64,000 nucleotides of DNA from Erwinia sorbitola (GTDB taxonomy: Bacteria; Pseudomonadota; Gammaproteobacteria; Enterobacterales; Enterobacteriaceae). A model generated the notes under the pieces. The model was given only the letters and a program-made list of their open reading frames with translations, did no database searches and was not told the origin of the DNA. Below, piece after piece: positions 25,809 to 35,196 of this stretch. The first letter of the stretch is position 1, and each line of letters opens with the position of its first letter. The stretch spans positions 2,793,501 through 2,857,500 of the forward strand of contig NZ_CP046509.1 of NCBI RefSeq assembly GCF_009738185.1. Direction: 5' to 3'. A program made the translations under genes and the position numbers.

Positions 25809-26500
25809 GGATGGCGATTCTAAATAGTGCGCTGTGATAGCGCCACCTCTTTTTCTGTGCTTAACTGACAGAGACGGTTACCGCAGGAAGTTGTGACCGG
25901 TTTTTAGACAATCTGCTGAAAAGCACTGCAATACGTTCTAAAAGCTGAGAGAAACTTCTCAACGCGGATAAAGTCACCTTGCGATCACCGCCTTAGCAAT
26001 GGAATAATAACTCCGTTTTTGACGCTAAGACTTGTGAATGCAAGGTAATAGATAGCGTCCACCCAATAGATTTCGTGTTGCAGCGAGGCGGCAAGCGAAA
26101 GAATCCCCGGAAACAGACATAAGTCAGACTCTGGGGTGAATGAGAGCAGCCAAGATGGCTACGGCTCGAAAGATTGAAGGGTGAGAAATTTTGCCGGATA
26201 GCCCATACACGCAGCAATGGCGTAAGACGTATTGTGCAATCAGGCATTTAGCGGGCTGCGGGTTGCAGCCTGGACGATAAAACGGGATTGGTTCACCTGG
26301 TATTCTACTGGCGGTTCCCCCCCTGAAAAGCGCTGTTTTTCCATATGTAAAACAGGCTACCGAGTATTTGCACCCCTTTAGCTACTGACAACCGGGAGGT
26401 TGACGGCTTTGCGATGAGACACGGGGTCATCGGTTCCTCACGTCCAGCGTTACTTTGCCCGCAGCTTTGTCACTAATGTAAGAATAATGAGTAAGTTACG
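25809..26500 (+). promoter_or_regulatory. rne promoter region and long regulatory leader
   Basis: No gene is present in these 692 bp. From about 26209 the sequence follows the E. coli rne leader closely: ACGCAGCAATGGCGTAAGAC, then GCGGGCTGCGGGTTGCAG, then CGTTACTTTGCCCGCAGC and AATGTAAGAATAATGAG up to the start codon. This is the untranslated region through which RNase E cleaves its own mRNA. A hairpin at 26254-26270 (GGCTGC, 5-nt loop, GCAGCC) corresponds to part of hp2. Upstream lies an ERIC element (26068-26187). Confidence 0.85.
26068..26187. repeat. ERIC element in the rne upstream region
   Basis: The core AGATTTCGTGTTGCAGCGAG, GGCGGCAAGCGAAAGAATCC, then CATAAGTCAGACTCTGGGGT and GAGAGCAGCCAA matches the enterobacterial repetitive intergenic consensus, including its central imperfect palindrome. 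It spans about 120 bp, 314-433 bp before the rne start codon, near where the E. coli P1 start (361 nt upstream) would fall. Confidence 0.8.
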
Positions 26501-29500
26501 ATGAAAAGAATGTTGATAAACGCGACTCAACAGGAAGAGTTGCGTGTTGCCCTCGTGGACGGACAACGTCTGTATGACCTGGATATTGAAAGTCCTGGTC
26601 ACGAACAGAAAAAAGCCAACATCTACAAAGGAAAGATCACTCGCATTGAACCTAGCTTAGAAGCGGCATTTGTTGATTACGGCGCTGAACGGCACGGTTT
26701 CCTACCTCTGAAAGAAATTTCCCGCGAATACTTCCCTGCTAATTACAACTCTCACGGTCGTCCAAATATTAAGGATGTACTGCGTGAAGGTCAGGAAGTC
26801 ATTGTTCAGATCGATAAAGAAGAACGTGGTAATAAAGGCGCAGCCCTCACCACGTTTATCAGTCTGGCGGGAAGTTATCTGGTTTTAATGCCTAATAACC
26901 CACGAGCAGGTGGTATTTCACGCCGTATCGAAGGGGATGACCGCACTGAACTGAAAGAAGCACTCTCCTCACTGGAACTGCCTGATGGCATGGGCCTGAT
27001 TGTACGCACCGCTGGTGTGGGTAAATCAGCAGATGCATTGCAGTGGGATCTCAGCTTCCGCCTGAAGCACTGGGAAGCGATTAAAAAAGCCGCTGAAAGC
27101 CGCCCTGCTCCATTCCTGATCCATCAGGAAAGCAACGTTATCGTGCGCGCCTTCCGTGACTATCTGCGCCAGGATATCGGCGAAATCCTTATCGACAACC
27201 CGAAAGTGCTCGAACTGGCTCGCCAGCATATCGCCGCCCTCGGTCGTCCGGATTTCAGCAGCAAAATTAAATTGTACACCGGTGAAATTCCGCTGTTCAG
27301 CCACTACCAGATCGAATCGCAGATTGAATCTGCATTCCAGCGTGAAGTGCGTCTGCCTTCCGGCGGCTCGATTGTTATCGACACCACCGAAGCGCTGACC
27401 GCCATCGATATCAACTCCGCACGCGCTACCCGCGGCGGTGACATCGAAGAGACCGCCTTTAATACCAACCTGGAAGCGGCTGATGAAATCGCACGCCAGC
27501 TGCGTCTGCGTGACCTCGGCGGCCTGATTGTTATCGACTTTATCGACATGACCCCTGTTCGCCACCAGCGCGCGGTAGAAAACCGACTGCGCGAAGCAGT
27601 GCGTCAGGATCGTGCACGTATCCAGATCAGCCATATTTCTCGCTTTGGCCTGCTGGAGATGTCGCGTCAGCGCCTCAGCCCGTCACTGGGTGAATCCAGC
27701 CATCACGTCTGCCCGCGCTGTAGCGGTACCGGCACCATCCGTGATAACGAATCGCTGTCACTCTCTATTCTGCGTCTGATTGAAGAAGAAGCGCTGAAAG
27801 AGAACACCAAAGAAGTTCATGCCATCGTGCCAGTTCAGGTTGCTTCCTACCTGCTGAACGAGAAGCGTGAAGCCGTCAGCGCGATTGAAAAACGTCAGGG
27901 TGGCGTACGCGCTATTATCGTACCTAACGATAATATGCAGACACCGCACTACTCAGTCCTGCGTGTGCGCAGCGGTGAAGAAACTCAGACCCTGAGCTAT
28001 CATCTGCCGAAGCTGCATGAAGCTGAAATGGCTCTGCCTTCTGAAGAAGAGCACGCAGAGCGTAAGCGTCCTGAACAGCCTGCCCTCGCCGCCTTTGTTA
28101 TGCCAGATGCACCACCGGCACCTCAGGAAGAAGTGGCAGAAGTTGTTGTCGCCAAACCTGTTGCACAACCTGAAGCGAAATCCCCTGCTGCTGCAACCCA
28201 GCCAGGTCTGGTTAGCCGCTTCTTAAGCGGGCTGAAAAAACTGTTCGCTACGGAAGAGAAACCAGCTGAACAGCCACAACCAGCTGTGGTTGAAGAAAAA
28301 GCTGCCGAAGCCGCTGCACCGCGTAGCGAACGTCGTAACAACCGCCGCCAGAATAACAACCGTCGCGATCGTAACGGAGAGCGTGGTGAACGTTATGGCG
28401 ACCGTAATGCAGATCGTAGCGACCGCAATGGCGAACGTAACGACCGCAGCGGTGAGCGCAACGAACGCAATACTGACCGCAATGACCGCAACGGTGAGCG
28501 CGCCGAACGTGCACCACGTGAACGCAACACCGAAGCGCCAGCGCGTGAGCCTCGCGAGGACAACCGTCGTAACAACAATAACAAACGCAACGCACCACAG
28601 ACCGACGCCCGTAGCGAGCGTATGGTACCGGACGAATTTGAGCGCAGCGAAACTTCGCAGCCGCGTCAGCCTCGTCAGGATCGCCAGCGTCGTCGTCCTG
28701 GTCAGAACCAGGAAGATAAACGCCCGGTAGTGCAGGAAGAGAAGATCGCAGAGCCGATCCTCGAAACCGCAGAAAATCTGGAAGTGCAGGAAGAGAACGT
28801 ACAGGTGATGCCGCGCCGTAAACCGCGCCAGCTGAACCAGAAAGTGCGTATCGAAACCGCTGAACAGACAGCAGCGCGCTCGTTTGATACAGAAGAAGTG
28901 GCACCTTCGGCACCTGCGCCGGTGGTTAACGAATCTGTCGCCGAGTCTGACGATAACGACGATCGCGATGGTAACAATATGCCACGTCGTTCACGTCGCT
29001 CCCCGCGCCACCTGCGCGTGAGTGGTCAGCGTCGCCGCCGTTACCGTGATGAGCGTTATCCTTCACAGTCCCCAATGCCGCTGCCGAGCGCTGCTGCATC
29101 GCCAGAAATGGCATCGGGTAAAGTGTGGATTACTTATCCGGTTGCGCAGACCAGCGATCATGAAACTCATGAGGAACCTGGCCATTCAGTCGTTCCTGCC
29201 TATGGTCATGCCGATATCGAGACACCGGAAGTGACAACGGCTGCTGCTGTTGCCGCTGTTGAAACCGCCAGCGTGGTAGAAACTCCGGAAATCGCCGTTA
29301 CCGCACCAGTGGCTGAAACGCCTGTTGCAGCAGCGCCTGTTGTGGAAGCTCCTGTAGTTGATACTACAGCAGCAGAAGCTCCGGCAACCGTACCGGCTGA
29401 ATCTGTGCAGCACGCCGAACCGCAGCCAGAAAGTCTGCCAGAAATCACGCCAGTGATTGCTGAAGAGACGGCAGCTATCGACGCACCGGTCAATGAAGAG

Positions 29501-30052
29501 CCAGCTGTTATCTCTACCGCTGATGAAGTTATCGCGCAGGAGACCGCAGCAGAAGCCGTTTCAGCAGAAGATGTTCAGCCAGCAGCTGCAACCGCAGCGG
29601 TTGATGCTGTTGCTGATATCGTGGAAGAAGCTCAACAGACTGAACCTCAGCAGCAGGCTGCGGAAGTTGCTCAGGCGGCGCCTGTTGAAGTCAGCCCTGA
29701 AGTTGAGCAGCAGGTTGCTGAAGTGCTGCATGCCCCAGAAACCACTGCCGCCCAGCAACCTGTGGCGACCAGCGAACCGCATGCTCCGGTGCCTGCTCGT
29801 GATGAGCCTGTTATCGCTGCACCAGCTGCTGCTGTAGCTGCCCCGGCGGTTACCGGATCTGTGGCTCCTGCGCAGGACAGCGCCGCGCATCACGCCACTG
29901 CGCCGATGACGAAAGCACCGGCTCCGGCTTATCAGCCAGAAGCACCACGTCAGAGCGACTGGGTACGTCCGGACTTTAACTTTGATGGTAAGGGTTCAGC
30001 AGGCGGTCATGCTGCTACCCACCAGGCGACTGCTCCGGCAACTCGCCCGTAA
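26501..30052 (+). CDS. rne: Ribonuclease E
   Basis: RNase E is the main endonuclease of mRNA decay and rRNA/tRNA processing and the scaffold of the degradosome. The catalytic half carries an S1 domain (about residues 35-125), DNase-I-like domain with Asp303 (AIDINS) and Asp346 (VIDFIDM), and the zinc-link CPRCSGTG (Cys404/407). The C-terminal half is disordered: a membrane-binding amphipathic helix (GLVSRFLSGLKKLFA, about 568-582), an arginine/asparagine repeat (about 620-676), an RRSRRSPRHLRVSGQRRRR block for RNA and enolase contact, and the PNPase-binding end (SDWVRPDFNFDGKGSAGGH). It is 1183 residues against 1061 in E. coli; the extra length is in the disordered half. Confidence 0.98.
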   Translation: MKRMLINATQQEELRVALVDGQRLYDLDIESPGHEQKKANIYKGKITRIEPSLEAAFVDYGAERHGFLPLKEISREYFPANYNSHGRPNIKDVLREGQEVIVQIDKEERGNKGAALTTFISLAGSYLVLMPNNPRAGGISRRIEGDDRTELKEALSSLELPDGMGLIVRTAGVGKSADALQWDLSFRLKHWEAIKKAAESRPAPFLIHQESNVIVRAFRDYLRQDIGEILIDNPKVLELARQHIAALGRPDFSSKIKLYTGEIPLFSHYQIESQIESAFQREVRLPSGGSIVIDTTEALTAIDINSARATRGGDIEETAFNTNLEAADEIARQLRLRDLGGLIVIDFIDMTPVRHQRAVENRLREAVRQDRARIQISHISRFGLLEMSRQRLSPSLGESSHHVCPRCSGTGTIRDNESLSLSILRLIEEEALKENTKEVHAIVPVQVASYLLNEKREAVSAIEKRQGGVRAIIVPNDNMQTPHYSVLRVRSGEETQTLSYHLPKLHEAEMALPSEEEHAERKRPEQPALAAFVMPDAPPAPQEEVAEVVVAKPVAQPEAKSPAAATQPGLVSRFLSGLKKLFATEEKPAEQPQPAVVEEKAAEAAAPRSERRNNRRQNNNRRDRNGERGERYGDRNADRSDRNGERNDRSGERNERNTDRNDRNGERAERAPRERNTEAPAREPREDNRRNNNNKRNAPQTDARSERMVPDEFERSETSQPRQPRQDRQRRRPGQNQEDKRPVVQEEKIAEPILETAENLEVQEENVQVMPRRKPRQLNQKVRIETAEQTAARSFDTEEVAPSAPAPVVNESVAESDDNDDRDGNNMPRRSRRSPRHLRVSGQRRRRYRDERYPSQSPMPLPSAAASPEMASGKVWITYPVAQTSDHETHEEPGHSVVPAYGHADIETPEVTTAAAVAAVETASVVETPEIAVTAPVAETPVAAAPVVEAPVVDTTAAEAPATVPAESVQHAEPQPESLPEITPVIAEETAAIDAPVNEEPAVISTADEVIAQETAAEAVSAEDVQPAAATAAVDAVADIVEEAQQTEPQQQAAEVAQAAPVEVSPEVEQQVAEVLHAPETTAAQQPVATSEPHAPVPARDEPVIAAPAAAVAAPAVTGSVAPAQDSAAHHATAPMTKAPAPAYQPEAPRQSDWVRPDFNFDGKGSAGGHAATHQATAPATRP

Positions 30053-30072
30053 AACCTGATAAAGCGTCAATC

Positions 30073-30103
30073 AAGCCCCGGCCTTATGGTCGGGGCTTTT
30101 TTT
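30073..30103 (+). terminator. rne terminator
   Basis: AAGCCCCG, a 10-nt loop and CGGGGCTT are followed by a run of T: a classic intrinsic terminator 20 bp after the rne stop. Confidence 0.92.
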
Positions 30104-30288
30104 ATGCTGACTATTTATTTTGCGGTTCAGAGATACTCGTGGCTGCGCTATTCAATACGCAGAGTCTGGCCTGTGAAAGCTAACAATAGGCTACTTCAGG
30201 GAGTGAGCGTCTCCCCCTGCGAGGGTATTCCGGATGACATAATGCCGTGCGGCAGCGCTTTAATCTGACCCGCCCCGGTAGTTCAGGC
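30104..30288. other. Gene-free stretch between rne and flgL terminators
   Basis: No supported gene, promoter or repeat is seen between the two terminators. One short plus-strand frame overlaps the rne terminator and lacks any coding sign. Confidence 0.6.
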
Positions 30289-30328
30289 AAAAAAAACCCG
30301 CTGTTAGCAGACTACTGCCGACAGCGGG
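30289..30328 (-). terminator. flgKL terminator
   Basis: On the minus strand CCCGCTGT, a loop and ACAGCGGG are followed by eight T, 50 bp after the flgL stop. Confidence 0.9.
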
Positions 30329-30377
30329 ACAAACTAAACGCACCCGGTTAAAGTGCGTCCAAATCTTACAGGTCAGT

Positions 30378-31343
30378 CTAGGAATTCAGTTGAAACAGAG
30401 ACAGCTTCGACATTTGCTGGAACACGGTATACGAGGCCTGCAATGCAGCCTGCTGCATGGTGTAACTGGAGATGGTCTCAGTGGTATCAGCACCCACCAG
30501 TCCGCTCATCTGCGTTTTCAGATTTAACGCGGTGTCATCGCCTTTTGAGTCCAGATTATCCAGCTCCTGAAGATTGGTACCAATCTCAGAACGTACGCTT
30601 GAGACGTTGTTCAGCGAGTTACGCAGGCCACGGTTAGCGATATCCAGTTTCGCAGCCTCAGCATCAACGGCAGTCTGATCCGCATCGTCCAGTGGCACTT
30701 TCAATGAGTTAATAGCCGTATCCAGAATGGTAAAGATATTGCTCTCACCGGTGGAGCCGTCAGGTTCTTTGACAGCGCTGCTGGTGAGTGAATCGAATAC
30801 CTGCTTGCCGGTATGGTTAGTGGTCAGCGTTCGGCTGGCATCCACTTTCTGCGTAATCGGGTTAAGCCCACCATCATAGGTCGTGCTGCCCGAAGCATCC
30901 GTTACAAAGGGAGCTTTATCGCTTTCATACCCGGCGAACAGATAGCGGCCATTGCCGTCAGTGCTGTTCGCAAGGTTAAGCAGCTGCGCACGGATCCCTT
31001 CTAACTGTGTCGCATAGGAAGAGCGATCGGCGTCAGATAACACACCGTTTGCTGCCCCCACCACAATGGTCTGAGCGCTGATAACCACATCGGCTACCTG
31101 CTTCAGCGTGGTCTCTTCAGTTGACTGATTCTGCGTGGCAAACACGCGGGCCGTCTTATACTGTGCGGTTTCAGCCTGAGCCTGAGAAACCACCACCGCC
31201 TGAGCAGCGGCCACCGCATCATCTGAGGGCCTGTTGACACGGTTACCTGTCGAGAGCTGCTCACCCACTTTCAGCCAGCTTGCCTGAGAAGTCTGAATGC
31301 CGCGCATCTGCTGGTCATAGATCATGCCGGTACTGAGTCGCAT
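30378..31343 (-). CDS. flgL: Flagellar hook-filament junction protein FlgL (HAP3)
   Basis: FlgL joins the hook-side FlgK to the flagellin filament. The 321-residue protein has flagellin-like ends: N-terminal MRLSTGMIYDQQMRGIQ with LSTGNRVNRPSDDAVAAA, and a C-terminal coiled region ending SYTVFQQMSKLSLFQLNS. The variable middle holds DGNGRYLFAGYESDKAPF. It lies 19 bp after flgK in the sigma-28-controlled flgKL unit. Confidence 0.96.
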   Translation of the reverse strand: MRLSTGMIYDQQMRGIQTSQASWLKVGEQLSTGNRVNRPSDDAVAAAQAVVVSQAQAETAQYKTARVFATQNQSTEETTLKQVADVVISAQTIVVGAANGVLSDADRSSYATQLEGIRAQLLNLANSTDGNGRYLFAGYESDKAPFVTDASGSTTYDGGLNPITQKVDASRTLTTNHTGKQVFDSLTSSAVKEPDGSTGESNIFTILDTAINSLKVPLDDADQTAVDAEAAKLDIANRGLRNSLNNVSSVRSEIGTNLQELDNLDSKGDDTALNLKTQMSGLVGADTTETISSYTMQQAALQASYTVFQQMSKLSLFQLNS

Positions 31344-31362
31344 GGTTTAATTCCTCTAAAAA

Positions 31363-33006
31363 TTAACTAACAGCACTCATCAGTGACTGAAAAATAGTGG
31401 AAGCAGTCTGCAATACCTGGGCATTCGCCATGTAGTACTGCTGAAAGCGCGTCAGGTTGGCATACTCTTCATCGAGGTTAACCCCGGAAACCGACTGCTG
31501 CTGGTTAGTCAACTGCGTAACAACGGCTGCCTGCGTGGTGCTGGTGGTTTGCAGGGTGTTGGTTTTGTTACCGACATTAGCGACAAGGCTGGCATACGCC
31601 TGCGTCAGGGTACTTTTGCCGTTAATCACATTGGCAGTTTGCAGATCTAACAGCTTCTGTACGTTTTCATTATTACTTGCACCGCCGGTGGCACTGGCCG
31701 CAGCCAGTTTGGATTCGTCAGTGACTAATACATCCATCCCGGTCACAACGCCTGATACCGGCTTGATGGTGAAACTGTCTTTGCTGGCAGGCAGCTGGTC
31801 ATAGGCTACGGAAAGACCATCAAATGAGAGGGTTTTGGCCGTGGCATCAACGGTCACCGTCGATTTGGTATTATCCGACAGGCGGGTTGCCGTCCAGTTG
31901 GTGCCGTCATAGCTCACGGTATAGTTAGATGCCTGAACCGCAGTGGTATCTGCCCAGGTCGCCGTCAGCGTAGCACCACCGGTATTCTTACTGTTGGAGA
32001 GCACCGTCGGGCTGCCAAGGCTGAAAAAATCACCGCCAGCATTGTCATCAACATCTTTACCCAATTTATGCTGGGTGTTAAAGCTGGTTCCAAGAGCCAT
32101 CGCCAGCTGGCCTACCTGGTTACGCACACCGTCGAGGTCGCTGCGAAATGCCAGCAGGCCACCCAGTGAACCGGTGGTAATCAGCTTTTCAGAAATTTCG
32201 GTTTTTGCACCGGTTGCTGAATCAACGGTAGCAATGGTGGTACGCCCAGGATCGGCACTGGAAGGCACTGCCGCCAGCTGGCTGTATGTATCGCCCTGAA
32301 CCAGAGAAATGCCGTTACCGATGGCAATATTATAACTACCGCCATCCTGCTGCGAGACGGTAACACCCACCAGCTTATTCAGCTCACTCACCAGCTGATC
32401 GCGCTGATCCAGCAGGTTATTGGGTTCGCTACCGGCACCCGCACCTTTCAGCTTAATAATCTGCTGGTTAACGTTCGCAATCTGTTTGGCGTAGTTATTG
32501 ATCTGCTCGACTGTCGCTTTAACCGAGGTATTTACGCTGCTGTCGAGATTAGTTAAATAGGTATCAGCCACTTTGAACTGATTAACCAGCCCTTCCGCCT
32601 TACCTAATACCGCCTGACGGGAAGAGGAGTCGCTGGCATTGCTGGAGAGCGTCTGCAATGAACTAAAGAAGTCCTGCATGTTGGTCGACAGCGTATTGGT
32701 GGTGCCGGACAGCATGTCGTCAAGGCTGGAAATCTGGCTGTACTGAGTGGTGATGGCGCTGGATTGAGCGCTGGCCGCACGCAGCTGGTTAGTGATGAAC
32801 TGGTCATACTCACGGTATACCGTGGAGACGTTGGCACCATTACCATAGTAATTATTACCGCTCAGGGTACTGTTGGCCTGAGCAAGTACGGTGGTCTGGC
32901 GTGAATAACCGGTAACGGCATAGTTGGTAATGTTATTACTGGTGGTATTCAGCGCGGCAGAGGCGGCGCTTAAACCGCTCATTGCGGTATTGATCAAATT
33001 TGCCAT
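31363..33006 (-). CDS. flgK: Flagellar hook-associated protein FlgK (HAP1)
   Basis: FlgK is the first hook-filament junction protein. The 547-residue product has the same length as in E. coli, with N-terminal NLINTAMSGLSAASAALNTTSNNI (rod/hook motif) and C-terminal VNLDEEYANLTRFQQYYMANAQVLQTAS. ATG 33006 is the family start (MANLINTAMSG); the frame is open 72 bp further up without support. A sigma-28 promoter lies about 90-115 bp upstream, and flgJ is 133 bp away. Confidence 0.96.
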   Translation of the reverse strand: MANLINTAMSGLSAASAALNTTSNNITNYAVTGYSRQTTVLAQANSTLSGNNYYGNGANVSTVYREYDQFITNQLRAASAQSSAITTQYSQISSLDDMLSGTTNTLSTNMQDFFSSLQTLSSNASDSSSRQAVLGKAEGLVNQFKVADTYLTNLDSSVNTSVKATVEQINNYAKQIANVNQQIIKLKGAGAGSEPNNLLDQRDQLVSELNKLVGVTVSQQDGGSYNIAIGNGISLVQGDTYSQLAAVPSSADPGRTTIATVDSATGAKTEISEKLITTGSLGGLLAFRSDLDGVRNQVGQLAMALGTSFNTQHKLGKDVDDNAGGDFFSLGSPTVLSNSKNTGGATLTATWADTTAVQASNYTVSYDGTNWTATRLSDNTKSTVTVDATAKTLSFDGLSVAYDQLPASKDSFTIKPVSGVVTGMDVLVTDESKLAAASATGGASNNENVQKLLDLQTANVINGKSTLTQAYASLVANVGNKTNTLQTTSTTQAAVVTQLTNQQQSVSGVNLDEEYANLTRFQQYYMANAQVLQTASTIFQSLMSAVS

Positions 33007-33094
33007 TTCGGTTCCTTGTTCACCGGCAACTCCAGAGCCAGCATTGACGAATCGTTTGCCGGAGGGAAGATAGAGCAAATCCGGCCTGAAAAGG

Positions 33095-33121
33095 TTATCG
33101 GTTCAAATGGGGTAAACTTGA
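33095..33121 (-). promoter_or_regulatory. Sigma-28 (FliA) promoter of flgKL
   Basis: On the minus strand TCAAGTTT, 11 bp, ACCGATAA matches the FliA consensus TAAAGTTT-N11-GCCGATAA at 14 of 16 positions, with exact spacing, 89 bp before the flgK start. Confidence 0.85.
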
Positions 33122-33139
33122 GCATTTCCCCGCAAAATT

Positions 33140-34081
33140 TTAAAACAAATCACCGATATCCTGGCTGTAGGCTTTGACGACTTTTTCGCCCATATTTTTG
33201 AACTGCTGGATCATGCCCACCAGTTTTTGTGCATATTTAGGATCGGTGGCATAACCCGCAGCCTGCAAGGCCTGAGCGCCCTGTTCTGCCGTCGACGCTT
33301 TGGTAACAGCGGCATAGCGCGGGTTGTTACTCAGCAGTTTGACGTAGTCGTTCAGCGCATCGAAATAGGAGTCGTAAACGCGGAATTTCTGCTTCACCTT
33401 CTTCGCTTCACCATTTTCGTATTCGGTGGTCATTATGTCGGTGGTTTTACCCTGCCAGCTTCCGGTGGCTTTAATACCAAACACGTTGTAGCTCGGCTTG
33501 CCGTCACGGGTGAGGATCTGGCGCTGGCCCCAGCCAGACTCCAGCGCAGCCTGAGCCAGGATCAGATGATGCGGAATGCCGCTCTGCTCACTTGCAGCGC
33601 GAGCAGGCTGCGACAGCGTGGCGATAAAGTCGCTGCTGTCACCGGAAAGCGGCGCATCATGAGTGGGAAAACGCGGTACCGCTTTACGTACAATCTGTTC
33701 CATCGCCAGCGGCGGCAGCGTATTAATAAAACTCTTGTCGAGTGGCATCGGCACCGTACCCGATTTCGGATCCAGCGGCTTTTGCCCTTCCATCTGTTTC
33801 ACAATCAAGTCAGCCAGACCGAGGCCTTTCGCCCCGATCTGCTGGCCAATCTGCTGATCGTACATTGAGGTATAAAGCCGCGTCTGTTCGGTACTCAGCA
33901 GGCCATCCTGCGGAAGCGCCTGGCGCATGCTTTTCAACATCATCTGGACAAACATCCCTTCGACCTGTTTTGCCACTTCGCGCGCGTGCGCTTTCGGGTC
34001 ATTACCGGCCATACGCTTCAGGTTGTTTAGCGAGCGACTGTCGTACGCTGCGCTGGTCAGAGACTGGCTGTTGTCGCTCAT
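33140..34081 (-). CDS. flgJ: Flagellar rod-cap and muramidase FlgJ
   Basis: FlgJ caps the growing rod and opens the peptidoglycan. The N-terminal half (residues 1-150, EVAKQVEGMFVQMMLKSMRQALP) is the rod-cap domain; the C-terminal half is a glucosaminidase with ILAQAALESGWGQRQI holding the catalytic glutamate (about 186) and PSYNVFGIKA. ATG 34081 gives 313 residues, the E. coli length, and overlaps the flgI stop codon by one base (TGATG), a sign of coupling. Confidence 0.96.
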   Translation of the reverse strand: MSDNSQSLTSAAYDSRSLNNLKRMAGNDPKAHAREVAKQVEGMFVQMMLKSMRQALPQDGLLSTEQTRLYTSMYDQQIGQQIGAKGLGLADLIVKQMEGQKPLDPKSGTVPMPLDKSFINTLPPLAMEQIVRKAVPRFPTHDAPLSGDSSDFIATLSQPARAASEQSGIPHHLILAQAALESGWGQRQILTRDGKPSYNVFGIKATGSWQGKTTDIMTTEYENGEAKKVKQKFRVYDSYFDALNDYVKLLSNNPRYAAVTKASTAEQGAQALQAAGYATDPKYAQKLVGMIQQFKNMGEKVVKAYSQDIGDLF

Positions 34082-35187
34082 CAGATAATTTCCAGTTTGG
34101 CGTGCAGGCAACCTGCGCTTTCCATCGACTGTAAAATCGACATCAGATCGATGGGTGTCGCACCCAGCGCGTTCAGCGCACGCACCACGCTGTTAAGATT
34201 CGCGGTAGCATTGACCGTTTGTAATGCCCCGCCACTCTGGCGCAAATCGATCTGCGTCTGCGGCGTTACTACGGTCTGGCCTCCGCCAAATGGCGTGTTC
34301 GGCTGGCTGACGTTCTGCGTCTGATTGACGGTGACCGAAAGGTTACCCTGCGCAATGGCACACTGCGTCAGATTCACTTCGCGGTTCATAACGACCGATC
34401 CGGTACGTGAGTTGATAATTACTTTCGCATCCTGAATTGGCACCGAGACATCAATATTCTGAATATCGGCCAGCAGGCGCACCTGAGAGGTGTTATTCGC
34501 GGTAGAACGAACCTGCACGGTACGGCCATCAACCGCCTGCGCCATGCCGTAACCGCCACGGCTGTTAATGGCGTCCGCGATGCGCTGCGCCATGCTGAAA
34601 TCTTCCTGATTCAGAAACAGGCTGACAATGTTGCTGGTACCAAAGTTATTCGGCAGTTCACGCTCAATGGTCGCGCCACCGGTAATGCGGCCGCCGTTCA
34701 CCTGGTTAACCTGCACACTGCTGCCACCGGAGGAAGCGCTGGCTCCGCCGATCAAGATATTGCCCTGCGCCAGCGCATAGACCTGGTTATCAACGCCTTT
34801 TAACGGCGTCATCAGCAGCGTACCGCCGCGCAGGCTTTTGGCGTTACCCATAGAAGAGACCACCACATCCACCACCTGGCCCTGACGACCAAAAGCCGGC
34901 AGTTTGGCGGTGACCATTACCGCCGCCACGTTTTTCAGCTGCATGTTGGTGCCGGTAGGAACGGTGATCCCTAACTGCGAGAGCATGTTGTTGAGGCTCT
35001 GAGTGGTAAACGGCGTCTGAGTGGTCTGGTCACCGGTGCCATCCAGCCCCACCACCAGACCGTAACCGATCAGGGAGTTATCGCGCACTCCTCCAACGGT
35101 CGTGAGATCGCGAATACGATCGGCCTGAGCCAGGGCGCTAAACCCCACCACCAGCAGCAGGGCAAATCGAATCAGTACATTGCGCAT
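34081..35187 (-). CDS. flgI: Flagellar P-ring protein FlgI
   Basis: FlgI forms the P-ring around the rod in the peptidoglycan layer. The 368-residue product has a signal peptide cut near residue 22 (FSALAQA), then DRIRDLTTVGGVRDNSLIGYGLVVGLDGTGD, the family signature. The C-terminal end carries LNALGATPIDLMSILQSMESAGCLHAKLEII. It starts 9 bp after the flgH stop codon. Confidence 0.97.
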   Translation of the reverse strand: MRNVLIRFALLLVVGFSALAQADRIRDLTTVGGVRDNSLIGYGLVVGLDGTGDQTTQTPFTTQSLNNMLSQLGITVPTGTNMQLKNVAAVMVTAKLPAFGRQGQVVDVVVSSMGNAKSLRGGTLLMTPLKGVDNQVYALAQGNILIGGASASSGGSSVQVNQVNGGRITGGATIERELPNNFGTSNIVSLFLNQEDFSMAQRIADAINSRGGYGMAQAVDGRTVQVRSTANNTSQVRLLADIQNIDVSVPIQDAKVIINSRTGSVVMNREVNLTQCAIAQGNLSVTVNQTQNVSQPNTPFGGGQTVVTPQTQIDLRQSGGALQTVNATANLNSVVRALNALGATPIDLMSILQSMESAGCLHAKLEII

Positions 35188-35196
35188 TAAAACCTC

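Noticed and set aside
25993..26247. 84-residue minus-strand frame upstream of rne
   Set aside because: Lies mostly over the ERIC element and rne leader; no start signal.
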